Numbered from the stretch's first letter, positions 18,623-28,123 are shown. The stretch is DNA of 64,000 nucleotides from Rubripirellula reticaptiva (GCF_007860175.1 NZ_SJPX01000004.1:186001-250000); one strand, 5' to 3'. Numbers and translations are program-made. The notes: generated by a model not told the origin, from the sequence alone.

Positions 18623-20416
18623 TTAAGCGTCGCCAGGCTGGGAATCGCCGGCGGGCCGATCAACGTCGTCTTCTTTTGGCTTGATCGGGTTTTCAGCGTT
18701 GATCTCGAGCGTCGTTTTCACAACGTCCACCAATTGGTCGAGCCGAAATGGCTTCGATAGCACGCACTTGGGATGCAGGCCGTTTTGGCGTGCTTTGACG
18801 ATCGAGTGTCCCGGGTCGTATCCAAAACCCGTCATCAAGACCATTGGAACTCGTTCCATAATCTCGCCTAATCGCAGCATCAACTGGTATCCGCTGTAAT
18901 CGGGCAGCCGAATGTCGCTGATGATGACGTCATAGCTCTTCGCGCCGCCGCTGCTACGAACCATCCAGACAGCTTCGTCGCCTTTGTGCGCGGTTTCGAC
19001 AATGCAGCCGTAGCGTTCTAGCAATCGGTGGGCGTCTTCGCGAACCGGGCCGTCCGCATCGACGACCAGGATGCGTTTGCCGCGAAGTGCGACATGCTGT
19101 GACGATTCGATGCCGACCGGTACCGCTTCGAGCGGCGTCATCTTTTGACCGACCTGCTGGATCGTTTGCTTGATGTCGCGAGCGTTATGCAGGATACGCT
19201 GCAATCGTTCAACGACTTCGGGACTGTGGCCGATGTAGCCCTCCATCACATTGACGGCGTCGTTCAGAATTTCATCGACCGGCATAGCCACCGCGCTGTG
19301 GATTGCGTCACAGCTCTGTTGTGCCGTGTTGGCTTTTTGAGCAACCAGCAATTCAAGCGTGTTGAGTGCGAAGGCTACGTCGCGAGCAAAGATTTCTAGG
19401 AACTGCAGATCACTGTCGCTGAACGCGTTCGATTCAGGGCTTTCGACATTGATTGTGCCGAGTACTTGATCGTGCAGAATCAGCGGCGCGGTGATCGAGC
19501 TTCGCGACGTCGCGACGCCGGGAATGAATAGAGGATCGTTTTCAACGTCCTGGCAAACGTAGGGCGTGCCGCTGGCGGCGACATAGCCAGTGACTCCGTT
19601 GCCTTGCGGGTGAGCAAACAGTTGGCGGTCGGCGGCGTCTTGGTCGATGCCAACGCTAAGCAGTGGCACCAAATTGCCGGTCGCGTGTTCGAGCAGGCGA
19701 ATCTCGATGACTTCGAAATTCAATAGGTCACTCAGGTAATGGCGAATGTTCTCTTTCAACAGGTCAATTCGCTCGTCGACTTCCATCATGAAGATTTCGG
19801 TCGGGCGAAGATCGGCAAGCTCGCGGCCTGCTTTATGGATCGCTTCGAGTTTTTGTTGTTGCAGGATCTCTTCGGTGATGTCGCTGACCGTGACGATCAA
19901 TTGGCGTGAATGGTGAGGCAGGACCAGCGGCGCGGCGTGAACTTGGAAGTACCGATTCTGCTCGGTGTGCAGTGTGCTGTTGCTCTCTTCACCGGTGGCA
20001 AGTGCCGTGTGGAACGGGCAGAAGTCCGGCCCCATGATTTCAGGGTTCGACAGCAGTTCATAGAAGTTCATACCGGCAACCGAGCCTTCGGGCTTACCCG
20101 ACCACTGTGCCAGTCGGCGGTTTCCCCACAGCAAGCGGATGTCGGAATCAAGCAGCGCGACGCCTTCGGGCATATCACGCAGCATCAAACCGCTCTGCGT
20201 CAGACCACGAAGTTCGCTCAATTGGGGCAGTTGGTCCCGAGCGATCCAGACGCCGTCAATTTCGGGTTCCTGTAATTCGTCGAGCACGGCAACCGACGTA
20301 TCCACGACGATCACAAGGTCGCGGTCGATTTCGCTGGGCAACGTCTGTGGATCTCCAACGCAGATGAGTTTGCGTGGACTGCTGGTAGTCTGTGTCGCCT
20401 GAGGCGATCGATTCAT
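18623..20416 (-). CDS. PAS-GAF-receiver signalling protein without kinase domain
   Basis: A 597-residue cytosolic protein. The order is an N-terminal receiver-like segment without clear active-site residues (about 1-90), a PAS domain (about 93-190, ending VTVSDITEE), a GAF domain (about 215-355, with GNGVTGYVAASG and GTINVESPE), a helical stretch (about 360-430) and a C-terminal receiver (about 444-570) with phospho-acceptor Asp501 in ISDIRLPDYSG and Lys in LSKPF. The helical stretch sits where a HisKA/HATPase module would be expected, but no N, G1 or G2 box is visible, so it cannot act as a kinase by itself. It is convergent with the single receiver gene, 66 bp apart. Its role as a sensor/scaffold in a phosphorelay is inferred. 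Confidence 0.85.
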   Translation of the reverse strand: MNRSPQATQTTSSPRKLICVGDPQTLPSEIDRDLVIVVDTSVAVLDELQEPEIDGVWIARDQLPQLSELRGLTQSGLMLRDMPEGVALLDSDIRLLWGNRRLAQWSGKPEGSVAGMNFYELLSNPEIMGPDFCPFHTALATGEESNSTLHTEQNRYFQVHAAPLVLPHHSRQLIVTVSDITEEILQQQKLEAIHKAGRELADLRPTEIFMMEVDERIDLLKENIRHYLSDLLNFEVIEIRLLEHATGNLVPLLSVGIDQDAADRQLFAHPQGNGVTGYVAASGTPYVCQDVENDPLFIPGVATSRSSITAPLILHDQVLGTINVESPESNAFSDSDLQFLEIFARDVAFALNTLELLVAQKANTAQQSCDAIHSAVAMPVDEILNDAVNVMEGYIGHSPEVVERLQRILHNARDIKQTIQQVGQKMTPLEAVPVGIESSQHVALRGKRILVVDADGPVREDAHRLLERYGCIVETAHKGDEAVWMVRSSGGAKSYDVIISDIRLPDYSGYQLMLRLGEIMERVPMVLMTGFGYDPGHSIVKARQNGLHPKCVLSKPFRLDQLVDVVKTTLEINAENPIKPKEDDVDRPAGDSQPGDA

Positions 20417-21635
20417 CGCTCTTCTCCCACCACCACGCTATTGTCCCGTCAATTCCTTCGCCTGCCAATCTTGCTCGGCGATTTGGACGCCATCCCACAA
20501 CTTACTTGTCCCGCGTGCCAATCTCCTTCAACGTGAGTGAAAGGAACAGACCCTTGGTGCAACGCTCTTCGCTTTATTCTTACTTATTGCTACGCAGGAT
20601 TGAAACCATCGAACATCTACCGAGCCAGCGACCGCGGCAACTCGAATTTCGAGCAATCTAGTCATCACGCCGCTGTCACTTGATTTTGCAAACGCACCAA
20701 GCCGACTGCATCTGCTCTGTCCATTTGTACTAACGTCGTATCATACGCGGCAGTTGTGATTCTGTCACAGCGAACTGGTCAACATTCCGCGGCGAATCAA
20801 GAAACTATTCGAGTCGGCACCCCAGACCCGGGCATGGCGGCAGAACGACCGCCAATCGCTTGCGAGTCCGCCGAAGGATTTCGAATCGGATCGCGATAAA
20901 TCACTTCACCTAAGTGGCCAGCTGACAAAACTCGAAATTCGAAAATCAAATCTTGCCGTTGGGAACGTTCGTGGGAGCAGAGGCGGGGCGTGCTACGGAG
21001 GCGCACCAGGTCGTGACATCTTGAAGGCGATCGTCGAGACGGCGGGCCCGCAAGCTGCCCAGTCTTCCTGTCTTGCTGCCGGGTTTGTTCTTGAAACGGT
21101 AGGCCGAAGTTGGTTGGAAAGTGGTGAACAACGAAATAATGCGGATGTCTGCGAAATTCAGCGGCTGCGGAAAGCTGGGTCCCCCCAAGTGGTGTGGGTT
21201 GTCGTTTCGCTTGGTGTTCACTGGCTCGAGCGTTCACTATCTGGCTACTGGATACGACATCCCCCTGACACTTCCGGCGTCTGTTGAGAACGGCGTCATC
21301 CACGGCAACAATTGGATCATGCGGGCTTCCCTGGCGTGTCTGGAGTGCTAAGAATCAAACAGAAAAGGCAGCGAAAGCTGAGTTGCACGTCCTCGGCAAG
21401 ATCACCCCCAAAATGTCACGGCCTTGTGTGACAAACCGGCTCATGGGCAAAGTTGTCAGCCTGGCAATTTGCCCTTTTTCGCTAGTTTGATGAGAGCGAC
21501 GCGTTGACTTTAGGTGTACAGCCTTTAGGATTGGCGGTCACTGGGCGAGTCGCCCATTTTACGCAGCCGTTAAAAACTTCCTCGTACCTACTTCTGTGGC
21601 CTCACGCGCTGTGAGACGTTTCCGGAGGGTTCCCC
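20417..21635. other. Gene-poor gap, 1.2 kb
   Basis: No gene is supported. An open frame at 20797-21303 on the minus strand is rich in Arg, Ser and Pro and has no recognisable domain; it looks like a chance frame. The right end must contain the promoter of the YTV-repeat gene. A TTGACT at about 21504 followed 17 bases later by AGGATT is a weak candidate. A strong ribosome-binding site GGAGG (21624-21628) lies 7 bases before that gene. Confidence 0.45.
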
Positions 21636-24176
21636 ATGATGAGAGCACAAGTGTTAAAGACCGTTTTCGGGCTCGTTGCGGCGATGTTGTTCGCCGTTAA
21701 CGCCCAAGCAGGATGTGGCGAATGTGGAGGCTGCGAGAGCGGCTCCGGTTGTGTCACAAGTGGCGGAGTCGCCATGGGTAGTGGCGGCGGTAGCGTCGTC
21801 TACAGCAGTGGCGATGCCGCTGCATCGATGGGCGGCGCGTGCGGCCCAAGCGTTTCGTACGAAACGCGAACTGTTATGCAGTCGCAATACGTGACCGAGA
21901 CCCAAATGGTCCCGACCACCTCGTATCAGCGTCAAACGCAAACTCGCATGCGTAACGTGACACGTAGCGTTGCTAAGGTTCAAACCCGTCAGCAAACCTA
22001 CACCGTCAACGTTCCACAAACTCAAACACGTACCGAAACGTACGACGTTCAAGTTTGCGTTCCTTACACCGAAGAAGTCCCTTACACCGTTTCGGTGCCT
22101 GTGACGACTCAGGTTGAAGAATCGTACCAAGTGTCGGTTCCTTACACCGAAACGATCGAGCAATCGTATCAAGTTTCGGTTCCTAAGACCGAAGAGCGTA
22201 CGGAAACTTACACGGTCTCGGTTCCTTACACTGAACAAGAAGCGTACACCGTTTCGGTTCCTTACACCGAGCAAGTCGAACAGTCGTACCAAGTTTCGGT
22301 GCCAGTTCAAAAGACTCGTGAAGAAACCTACCAAGTTAGCGTTCCTTACACCGAGCAAGTTGAACAGTCGTACCAAGTTTCGGTTCCTGTTACTTCGACT
22401 CGCACCGAATCGTACCAAGTTTGCGTTCCTTACACCGAGCAACTCGAGCAAACCTACACGGTTCAAGTTCCTGTGACCTCGACTCGTACGGAAAGCTATC
22501 AAGTTTCGGTTCCTTACACCGAAACCACCACGCAAACCTACACGGTTCAAGTTCCTTACCAAGAAACAAAGACCCAGACTTACATGGTCAACGTTCCTTA
22601 CACTGAAACGGTCGAACAACCGTACAGCGTAACGGTTCCTTACACCGAGCAAGTTGCACAAAGCTACACAGTTCAGGTTCCTTACACCGAACAAGTTGCA
22701 CAAAACTACACGGTGCGTGTTCCTGTTCAAGAAACCAAGACTGCTTACCGTACTGAAACCAAGTGCGTTCCTGTGACTTCGATGCGAACGGTCACCAAGG
22801 ACATGGGCAGCTATCAGTGCCAAGCTGTTGCTGCCGGCGGTAGCGCATCTTACGGCAGTGGTGTTGTCGGTGGCGGATCGGCTTGTGGCGGCGGTTGCGG
22901 TTGTGCCGCTCCTGCTTGCAACAGCGGCTGCAGCACTGGCTGCGACAGCTGTGGTGGCGGATCGGTTGCTTCGGCTTCCTACGGATCGGCTGGCAACGCT
23001 TGTGCACCTGCGGTTTCGTACCGTCAAGTTTACGTGCCTAACTTGGTCACCGAGCAAGTCCCAACGACTAGCTACCAACGTCAGTCACAACAAGTTCCTT
23101 ACAGCTACACGACGACCAGCTACACCACGCAGACTCAAACCCGCATGGTTCCTGTTCAACGTTGCCGTACCGAAACTCGTCAACGCATGGTCAACGTGAC
23201 CAAGTACCGCACCGAGCAACGCAGCCGAAGCGTTCAAGTGCAAAAGTGCCGTCAAGAGCAACGTACTCGTGACTACGTTGTCACGAACTACCGCAGCGAA
23301 ACCAAGACTCGCGAAGTTCCTGTGACTCGCACTCGCTTGGAAACTCGTACCCGCGAAGTTCCTGTAACCACAATGACCACCGAAAATCGTACTCGTACGG
23401 TTTCGGTTCAGAAGACTCGCATGGAAACTCGCACCCGCGAAGTTCCTGTGACCACGATGACGACTCAAACTCGTACTCGTATGGTTCCTGTGACCAAGAC
23501 TCGTTTGGAAGATCGTACCCGTACGGTTAACTACACCGAGATGTCGACTGAAACTCGTACCCGTATGGTTTCGCAACAACGTACTCGTCAAGAGGAACGT
23601 ACTCGCGACATCACTAAGTACCGCAGCGAAGAACGTACCCGTACGGTTCCTTACACCACCATGGTTAGCGAAACCCGTACTCGTAGCGTTCCTGTGACTA
23701 AGACTCGCTTGGAAACCCGCACTCGCATGGTTCCTAAGACGACCTACACCACGGAAACCCGCACCAACACGGTCACTAAGCAACGTATGGAAACGCAACA
23801 GCGTACCCGCGAAGTTGCTTACACCGTCAACGTGCCACAAACCCGTACCCGTAACTACAACGTGACCGTTTACGAAAACGTCACCGAACAAGTTCCGGAA
23901 ACCTACTCGGTTTGCGTCCCGGTTACCACGATGAAGGCAGTTCAAGTTCGCAAGCAAGTTTCGGTCCCAGCGACCGTTACCGTTCCTGTGTACAACTCGG
24001 CTCCAGCGATGAGCACCGGCGTCATGATGGAAGCCGGCAGCGGTTGCATCAATTGCGGCGGCAGCAGCGAAGTCATCATGGACGGTGGCAGCTACGGTGG
24101 TGAAGTCATCCAATCGGCTCCCGTCATGGAAGCTGCTCCGATGGCAACCGGTGCTGGTTGCGTCAACTGTCAGTAA
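21636..24176 (+). CDS. YTV-repeat, Cys-rich putative cell-wall protein
   Basis: The protein has 846 residues. A signal peptide ending AQA (residue 25) precedes a Cys-rich mature N-terminus (GCGECGGCESGSGC). Two long arrays follow with the same 14-residue period. The first (about residues 145-380) has Tyr/Val/Glu units such as SYQVSVPYTEQVEQ, which match the planctomycete YTV motif. The second (about 540-790) has Arg/Thr units such as TRTREVPVTTMTTE. A Gly/Cys-rich linker (about 392-458) with at least eight Cys separates them, and the C-terminus has two CxxC-like motifs (GCINCGG, GCVNCQ). YTV proteins were proposed as components of the planctomycete proteinaceous envelope. Codon use is very uniform (Val-Pro nearly always GTTCCT), which suggests high expression. 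A strong ribosome-binding site and a T-tailed terminator frame it as a single-gene unit. Disulfide cross-linking is inference. Confidence 0.88.
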   Translation: MMRAQVLKTVFGLVAAMLFAVNAQAGCGECGGCESGSGCVTSGGVAMGSGGGSVVYSSGDAAASMGGACGPSVSYETRTVMQSQYVTETQMVPTTSYQRQTQTRMRNVTRSVAKVQTRQQTYTVNVPQTQTRTETYDVQVCVPYTEEVPYTVSVPVTTQVEESYQVSVPYTETIEQSYQVSVPKTEERTETYTVSVPYTEQEAYTVSVPYTEQVEQSYQVSVPVQKTREETYQVSVPYTEQVEQSYQVSVPVTSTRTESYQVCVPYTEQLEQTYTVQVPVTSTRTESYQVSVPYTETTTQTYTVQVPYQETKTQTYMVNVPYTETVEQPYSVTVPYTEQVAQSYTVQVPYTEQVAQNYTVRVPVQETKTAYRTETKCVPVTSMRTVTKDMGSYQCQAVAAGGSASYGSGVVGGGSACGGGCGCAAPACNSGCSTGCDSCGGGSVASASYGSAGNACAPAVSYRQVYVPNLVTEQVPTTSYQRQSQQVPYSYTTTSYTTQTQTRMVPVQRCRTETRQRMVNVTKYRTEQRSRSVQVQKCRQEQRTRDYVVTNYRSETKTREVPVTRTRLETRTREVPVTTMTTENRTRTVSVQKTRMETRTREVPVTTMTTQTRTRMVPVTKTRLEDRTRTVNYTEMSTETRTRMVSQQRTRQEERTRDITKYRSEERTRTVPYTTMVSETRTRSVPVTKTRLETRTRMVPKTTYTTETRTNTVTKQRMETQQRTREVAYTVNVPQTRTRNYNVTVYENVTEQVPETYSVCVPVTTMKAVQVRKQVSVPATVTVPVYNSAPAMSTGVMMEAGSGCINCGGSSEVIMDGGSYGGEVIQSAPVMEAAPMATGAGCVNCQ
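22120..22740 (+). repeat. Array of 42-bp (14-codon) YTV units
   Basis: About fourteen consecutive units with consensus S/T-Y-Q/T-V-S/Q-V-P-Y-T-E-x-x-x-Q. Two adjacent units are shortened to 13 codons each; the others shown are 14. Alternating Tyr/Val/Val suggests extended beta-strands. The net charge is negative because of one to three Glu per unit. Confidence 0.85.
23280..23830 (+). repeat. Array of 42-bp (14-codon) Arg-rich units
   Basis: About thirteen units with consensus T-R-T-R-x-V-P-V-T-x-T-x-x-E, the same 14-residue period as the upstream array but strongly basic. One unit is shortened to 12 codons. The pattern of alternating Thr/Arg and Val fits beta-strands with one charged face. 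Confidence 0.85.
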
Positions 24177-24221
24177 TTTCGTTAGAAGCTCTGTCCATAG
24201 CAGGGTAACTTGAAAATTTGA

Positions 24222-24256
24222 AAGCCTCGGAAACGAAAGTCTCCGGGGCTTTTTTT
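24222..24256 (+). terminator. Rho-independent terminator of the YTV gene
   Basis: AAGCCTCGGA (24222-24231) pairs with TCCGGGGCTT (24242-24251), one T-G wobble, over a 10-base loop and runs into a tract of seven T. It lies 45 bases past the stop codon. Confidence 0.9.
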
Positions 24257-24407
24257 ATGCGCAGAATCTACTTTTGCACCGAACGCAAACTGTCAAATCT
24301 GGATAGTTCGCTGCGAGTGCATCGGTGTTAAAATCACGCTGGCTCCGTTCGTTTGTTATTCTGATCGCCTGCAAAATTACGACCTCGCACCTTCGGAAAG
24401 CCTCGCC

Positions 24408-25193
24408 ATGCAACACGTCGATGTGAAAATCCACGGCAACGTCGCCACAATTTTGATGGATCGAGCGTCTGTGCGAAATTCGCTTCACCCGACGCTGATC
24501 GAAGATCTGCAAACCGCTTTCTCGGATGTCCATCAAGAGAAACGCGTGCGAGCAGTGGTTTTATCGGGAAGTGGCGACCACTTTTGCGCCGGCACGGACC
24601 TGCGAGTCTTTGGTGAGATTGTCGCGTTGCCCGAGGAGGAGTCCTTTGCCCAGTGGCATGCTGCATGGGGGCACTTGACCGAACTTTTCGAATCGATGCT
24701 GCGTTTCCCAAAGCCCATTGTTGCCGCCGTTGACGGTGCTGCGATTGGTGCGGGGCTTGGCCTGGCTTTGGCTTGTGACATTATCGTGCCGTCGACGCGG
24801 GCCAGTTTCGGTGCAAACGCTGTTCGACGCGGGTTGGTCGGTGGTGCAACGGCTGCATTGCTGGCTTTCCGAGCCGGCGGCGCAACGGCAGCTCGTATGA
24901 CGTTGACCGGTGAAGCGATCGACGCCGACGAGGCGTGGCGATTGGGGCTGGCTCTGTCACCGGTTTTGCCGGATCAAATCTGGGTCACCGCCAAGGAAGT
25001 CGCCGAGAAGTGCTCGCATGGCCCGCGCGAGGCAGTTCAGGCAACCAAGCGACTGCTCAACGAGAGTATTGGCGAAACCCTAATGACCCAGCTCGCCGCG
25101 GGCGCCGCCGACAGCGCCACCGCGTGCACGACTGAGTCGGCCATCGAAGGCATCCAGTCCTTCCTGGAACAGCGAACCCCAAAGTGGCCTTAG
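24408..25193 (+). CDS. Crotonase-fold (enoyl-CoA hydratase/isomerase family) protein lacking both hydratase glutamates
   Basis: A 261-residue protein of the crotonase superfamily, soluble and CoA-thioester-binding by family. The oxyanion-hole segments FCAGTDL (59-65) and GAAIGAGLGLALACDI (110-125) are clear. At the positions of the two catalytic glutamates of rat enoyl-CoA hydratase (Glu144 and Glu164, 20 residues apart) this protein has Gly118 and Ala138, so ordinary hydration is unlikely; isomerase, hydrolase or decarboxylase chemistry with other residues is possible. The C-terminal helical region is normal in length. The gene stands alone after the YTV terminator and converges on the transporter gene 60 bp away, so context does not name a pathway. 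Confidence 0.88.
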   Translation: MQHVDVKIHGNVATILMDRASVRNSLHPTLIEDLQTAFSDVHQEKRVRAVVLSGSGDHFCAGTDLRVFGEIVALPEEESFAQWHAAWGHLTELFESMLRFPKPIVAAVDGAAIGAGLGLALACDIIVPSTRASFGANAVRRGLVGGATAALLAFRAGGATAARMTLTGEAIDADEAWRLGLALSPVLPDQIWVTAKEVAEKCSHGPREAVQATKRLLNESIGETLMTQLAAGAADSATACTTESAIEGIQSFLEQRTPKWP

Positions 25194-25253
25194 GGCAACA
25201 TTGATTGGCCGTCGTGCGTTTTGCTAATGAGTGCTTGCTTTTGCGATCGGTTG

Positions 25254-26171
25254 TCAATCAAGACTAATCAGCAGCACACCGCACAGAATTCCTGCGATGC
25301 AGGTCAATTTGGCTTTCCAGTTCAGTTCGCCTAAGTGAAGAATTCCGAAAAGGAACGAAACGACAACCGATGTTCGCCGGACGGGTGAAATGACCGATAT
25401 CAGAGCCTCGGGATTCGACATGGCGGTGAAATAGACAAAGTCGGCCGCTAGCAGGAAAACCGCGATCAACGGTATCGACCAGCGCCAAACAAACGGTTTT
25501 GCCTTGCGGTCAACGAAGTACCACCGAATCGCCAGTGGCAGCATCACAGGTACTAAGTAGATCGAGAACCAGGCCTGGACCGTGGCGGGTGGAATGGCGA
25601 CCGACTGCAGCAAGTACTTGTCATAGATCGCGCTCAATGCACCCAGCAACGTCGCCGTCACCATCATCGCGACGGGGCGACTGCGGTGAAAGTGAATGCC
25701 TTCGCGCTTTCCAATTCGCGAGAACACAAAGAAGGCGACGAAAATGATTGCCATACCCGCCCATTGCAGTGGCGATGGTCGTTCGTGCATTGCGACAACA
25801 GCAATCGCGACCGTCCACAGTGGGCTGGTCGCGCGGATTGGCGATGCGATTGAAATTGGCAGTTCTTTAAGTGCAAAGAAAGCCAATGTCCAAGACGCAC
25901 CGACAAGTGTCGATTTGATCGCCAACAAGAGGTGGTGATGAAGCGTCAAGTCCGTCAAGCCAGCGATCGTTACGTACGTATTGCCGTCCCCGCCTCGCCA
26001 ATCATCCGTGACCGAAATAGCCAACATTGGCAACCAAATCATCGCTGCGGTCAACACATTGAGTAGCAGCACCACGGGTACCGCGTTGTCTTTGACCGAC
26101 GACTTTTTGGCAATGTCGTAGAGGCCTAAGAATAATGCCGAAACGACACTGAGGGCGATCCAGTCCATCAC
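25254..26171 (-). CDS. DMT-superfamily (EamA-like) membrane transporter
   Basis: The protein has 305 residues and about ten hydrophobic segments, arranged as two five-helix halves, the usual drug/metabolite transporter fold. The first half ends in ISIASPIRATSPLWTVAIAVV and the second repeats the pattern with ALISVISPVRRTSVVVSFLFG, both typical of EamA domains (the Ser-Pro-Ile/Val-Arg in helix 4). The substrate cannot be read from sequence. It lies 34 bp downstream of the sulfatase gene on the same strand, so both may be on one transcript and transport of a desulfated sugar is conceivable but unsupported. Confidence 0.87.
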   Translation of the reverse strand: MMDWIALSVVSALFLGLYDIAKKSSVKDNAVPVVLLLNVLTAAMIWLPMLAISVTDDWRGGDGNTYVTIAGLTDLTLHHHLLLAIKSTLVGASWTLAFFALKELPISIASPIRATSPLWTVAIAVVAMHERPSPLQWAGMAIIFVAFFVFSRIGKREGIHFHRSRPVAMMVTATLLGALSAIYDKYLLQSVAIPPATVQAWFSIYLVPVMLPLAIRWYFVDRKAKPFVWRWSIPLIAVFLLAADFVYFTAMSNPEALISVISPVRRTSVVVSFLFGILHLGELNWKAKLTCIAGILCGVLLISLD

Positions 26172-26205
26172 GCCTTGGCGACTTCAATTGGCGTCCGGTC
26201 CGGCA

Positions 26206-28107
26206 TCATTTTAGGTAGTCCAGTCGTCGCTGGACTTCGCCTTTTGGTTTCGCTTTGAACGACAACTGGATCAAGTTCGGATCGATTGGAAACCGTCCGT
26301 CGGTGTGGTCATTCAAGTAAACCGCCGTCCCCAAGATCGGCAGTACTTCAATTTCGCTAGTGGCCCGCTGCAGCGAACGATAAAGAAACGGACGCGGGTC
26401 TTGGTCGCCAGCGATTGCGACAAACTCGACCGCACGTGCCGCGACCAGAGGCTCGGTGTGCTGCAGTTGCTTGGTTGCATCGGGCAGTAGACTCGCGGCA
26501 GCTTTTCCGAAACTGGAGGCCGCAATCAGCCCCCAATAGCACGTCCATGGGTCATCGCTGTTCAGGGCCGCGGTCAGTTTTGGCTTGGCTTGATCCCAAG
26601 GCAACAATGACAAGTTGGCGACGTCGATCAGATTGGCAATTTCGGCACGATGGGCTTGGCCAAAGGCAGCGGGGTTCTTCATCGCTTCGTCGACCAAAAC
26701 GGCTTCGGGCATGAAGCTAAGATCGGGCATCGATTTTAGCCGTTCGATCAATCTGGCCCGCAATTCACTTAATTTTTCAGCATGCGTCGGGTCGCCCGCT
26801 AAGTTTTGGATCTCGTGGGGATCGACGCTCAGATCGTATAAGGCTTCGGACGATTTAGGTAAGAAGAACTGGTTCTGGACTTCATTCAGTTTGCCTTCGT
26901 GGTGCAGTGCCCGCCACTGGCGATAAGCCGCCATTTCGTAGCGATAATTGTTCTGCATCGCATCGGGCAGAAACGATTCGAAGTTGCGGATGTATTTCCA
27001 GTCGCCCTTTCGAAGCGTCCGCACTAAATCGTATTTTTCGTCAAACCGATCTGCATAGCCAAACGTTTCGTCGCGGCCGTCGACCTCTTTCGCGTCAACG
27101 TCCAGCCCCATGAATGGTTTGCCGTCTACGTTTGCTGGTGTTTGGATTCCGGCAAGTGCCAGAACTGTGGGGCCGAAGTCAACGAACTCGACAAAACCGG
27201 TCGTCCGGTCGCCCAGCGAGCGACTGGTTGCAGTTTTGAATTTTTCGGGGACTCTCACCACCAACGGGACGCGCAGCCCCGACTCGTAAACGTAGCCCTT
27301 GGATCGCGGCAGGACGCCGCCGTGGTCGCCGAAGTAAAAAATGAAAGTGTTTTCCAGTTCACCAGCTTGAGTTAAATCAGCAACGACCTTGCCTACGTGT
27401 TCGTCGATGTCCATCATCCTGTCGTGGTACCGAGCCCGTGTGTAGCGAAGCAGCGGCGTGTCAGGAAAATAGGGTTGAAGCTTGATCGAGTCAGGGTCTG
27501 TCGTTGTCGAATTGTTGTCCACATCGGACTCGGGGAAATGCAAGCGGCTCTCATGCGATACGGCCGTTGTTTCGACATGAAAGAACGGAGTGGATTTGCT
27601 TGGCCGGTTTTTCCATGACGCACGGTTGGACGAATCGTTCCAGACGGTAGCGGTGTCACGATCGGTTGCGTTGTAGTCTTCCTTGGAGTGATTCGTCGTG
27701 TAATAGCCAGCATCGCGAAGGTACGCAGGAAACATCCGCACTCCTTCGGGCATCGCGGCTAAGCGAGATCGGCGATGGTACTGGGTACCGATCCGCGGTC
27801 CGTAGCAGGATGTAATCAACGTCGTTCGGGCGACCGAGCAAACCGGTGCGTTGGAAAATGCACGGTCAAAGGTGATGCCGTGTTTTGCGAGTGCTTCGAT
27901 GTGGGGGGCAGGAGCACCGTCCGCGTCGAAGTGTTTTAGGTACTCGGCCGAATTGTCTTCGGACATGATCCAAATGACATTTGGCCGAGTCGGCGCTGGC
28001 GGATTTTGGGCCTCGGCGACTGAATGCAGTCCCGCCATCCAAACCGTTGACATCGCCAACATGAAGACGAATCGAGGGTAGAATCCGGCTTTGTGTGTTT
28101 TATTCAA
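26206..28107 (-). CDS. Secreted type I sulfatase
   Basis: This formylglycine-dependent sulfatase hydrolyses sulfate esters, in marine planctomycetes mostly of algal polysaccharides. The activation motif CSVARTTLITSCYGPRIG starts at Cys90 when counted from 28107; it is the Cys-type C-x-P/A-x-R form with Ala in place of the usual Pro. The N-terminal metal segment reads IMSEDNS, and TFIFYFGDHGG-like NTFIFYFGDHGGVLPRSKG carries the second metal and Lys residues. From the TTG at 28107 there is a good signal peptide (basic NKTHK, hydrophobic core, AEA-Q cleavage); ATG 28062 would lack the basic part and TTG 28161 would overlap the divergent gene more. The C-terminal 120 residues look helical and HEAT-like. 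The transporter gene follows. Confidence 0.92.
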   Translation of the reverse strand: MNKTHKAGFYPRFVFMLAMSTVWMAGLHSVAEAQNPPAPTRPNVIWIMSEDNSAEYLKHFDADGAPAPHIEALAKHGITFDRAFSNAPVCSVARTTLITSCYGPRIGTQYHRRSRLAAMPEGVRMFPAYLRDAGYYTTNHSKEDYNATDRDTATVWNDSSNRASWKNRPSKSTPFFHVETTAVSHESRLHFPESDVDNNSTTTDPDSIKLQPYFPDTPLLRYTRARYHDRMMDIDEHVGKVVADLTQAGELENTFIFYFGDHGGVLPRSKGYVYESGLRVPLVVRVPEKFKTATSRSLGDRTTGFVEFVDFGPTVLALAGIQTPANVDGKPFMGLDVDAKEVDGRDETFGYADRFDEKYDLVRTLRKGDWKYIRNFESFLPDAMQNNYRYEMAAYRQWRALHHEGKLNEVQNQFFLPKSSEALYDLSVDPHEIQNLAGDPTHAEKLSELRARLIERLKSMPDLSFMPEAVLVDEAMKNPAAFGQAHRAEIANLIDVANLSLLPWDQAKPKLTAALNSDDPWTCYWGLIAASSFGKAAASLLPDATKQLQHTEPLVAARAVEFVAIAGDQDPRPFLYRSLQRATSEIEVLPILGTAVYLNDHTDGRFPIDPNLIQLSFKAKPKGEVQRRLDYLK

Positions 28108-28123
28108 GGTTAAAGGTCCGCCG

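Noticed and set aside
20797-21303. 168-residue open frame on the minus strand in the 1.2-kb gap
   Set aside because: Arg/Ser/Pro-rich composition, no domain, no ribosome-binding site; looks like a chance frame in GC-rich DNA.
21654-23078. 474-residue minus-strand frame opposite the YTV gene
   Set aside because: Long only because the repeat-rich, codon-uniform YTV gene lacks stops in the complementary frame; the protein is a low-complexity Arg/Asn/Val array that mirrors the real repeats.
22120-23830. CRISPR-like regular repeats
   Set aside because: The 42-bp period is in frame, has no spacers of unique sequence and encodes the 14-residue protein repeats.
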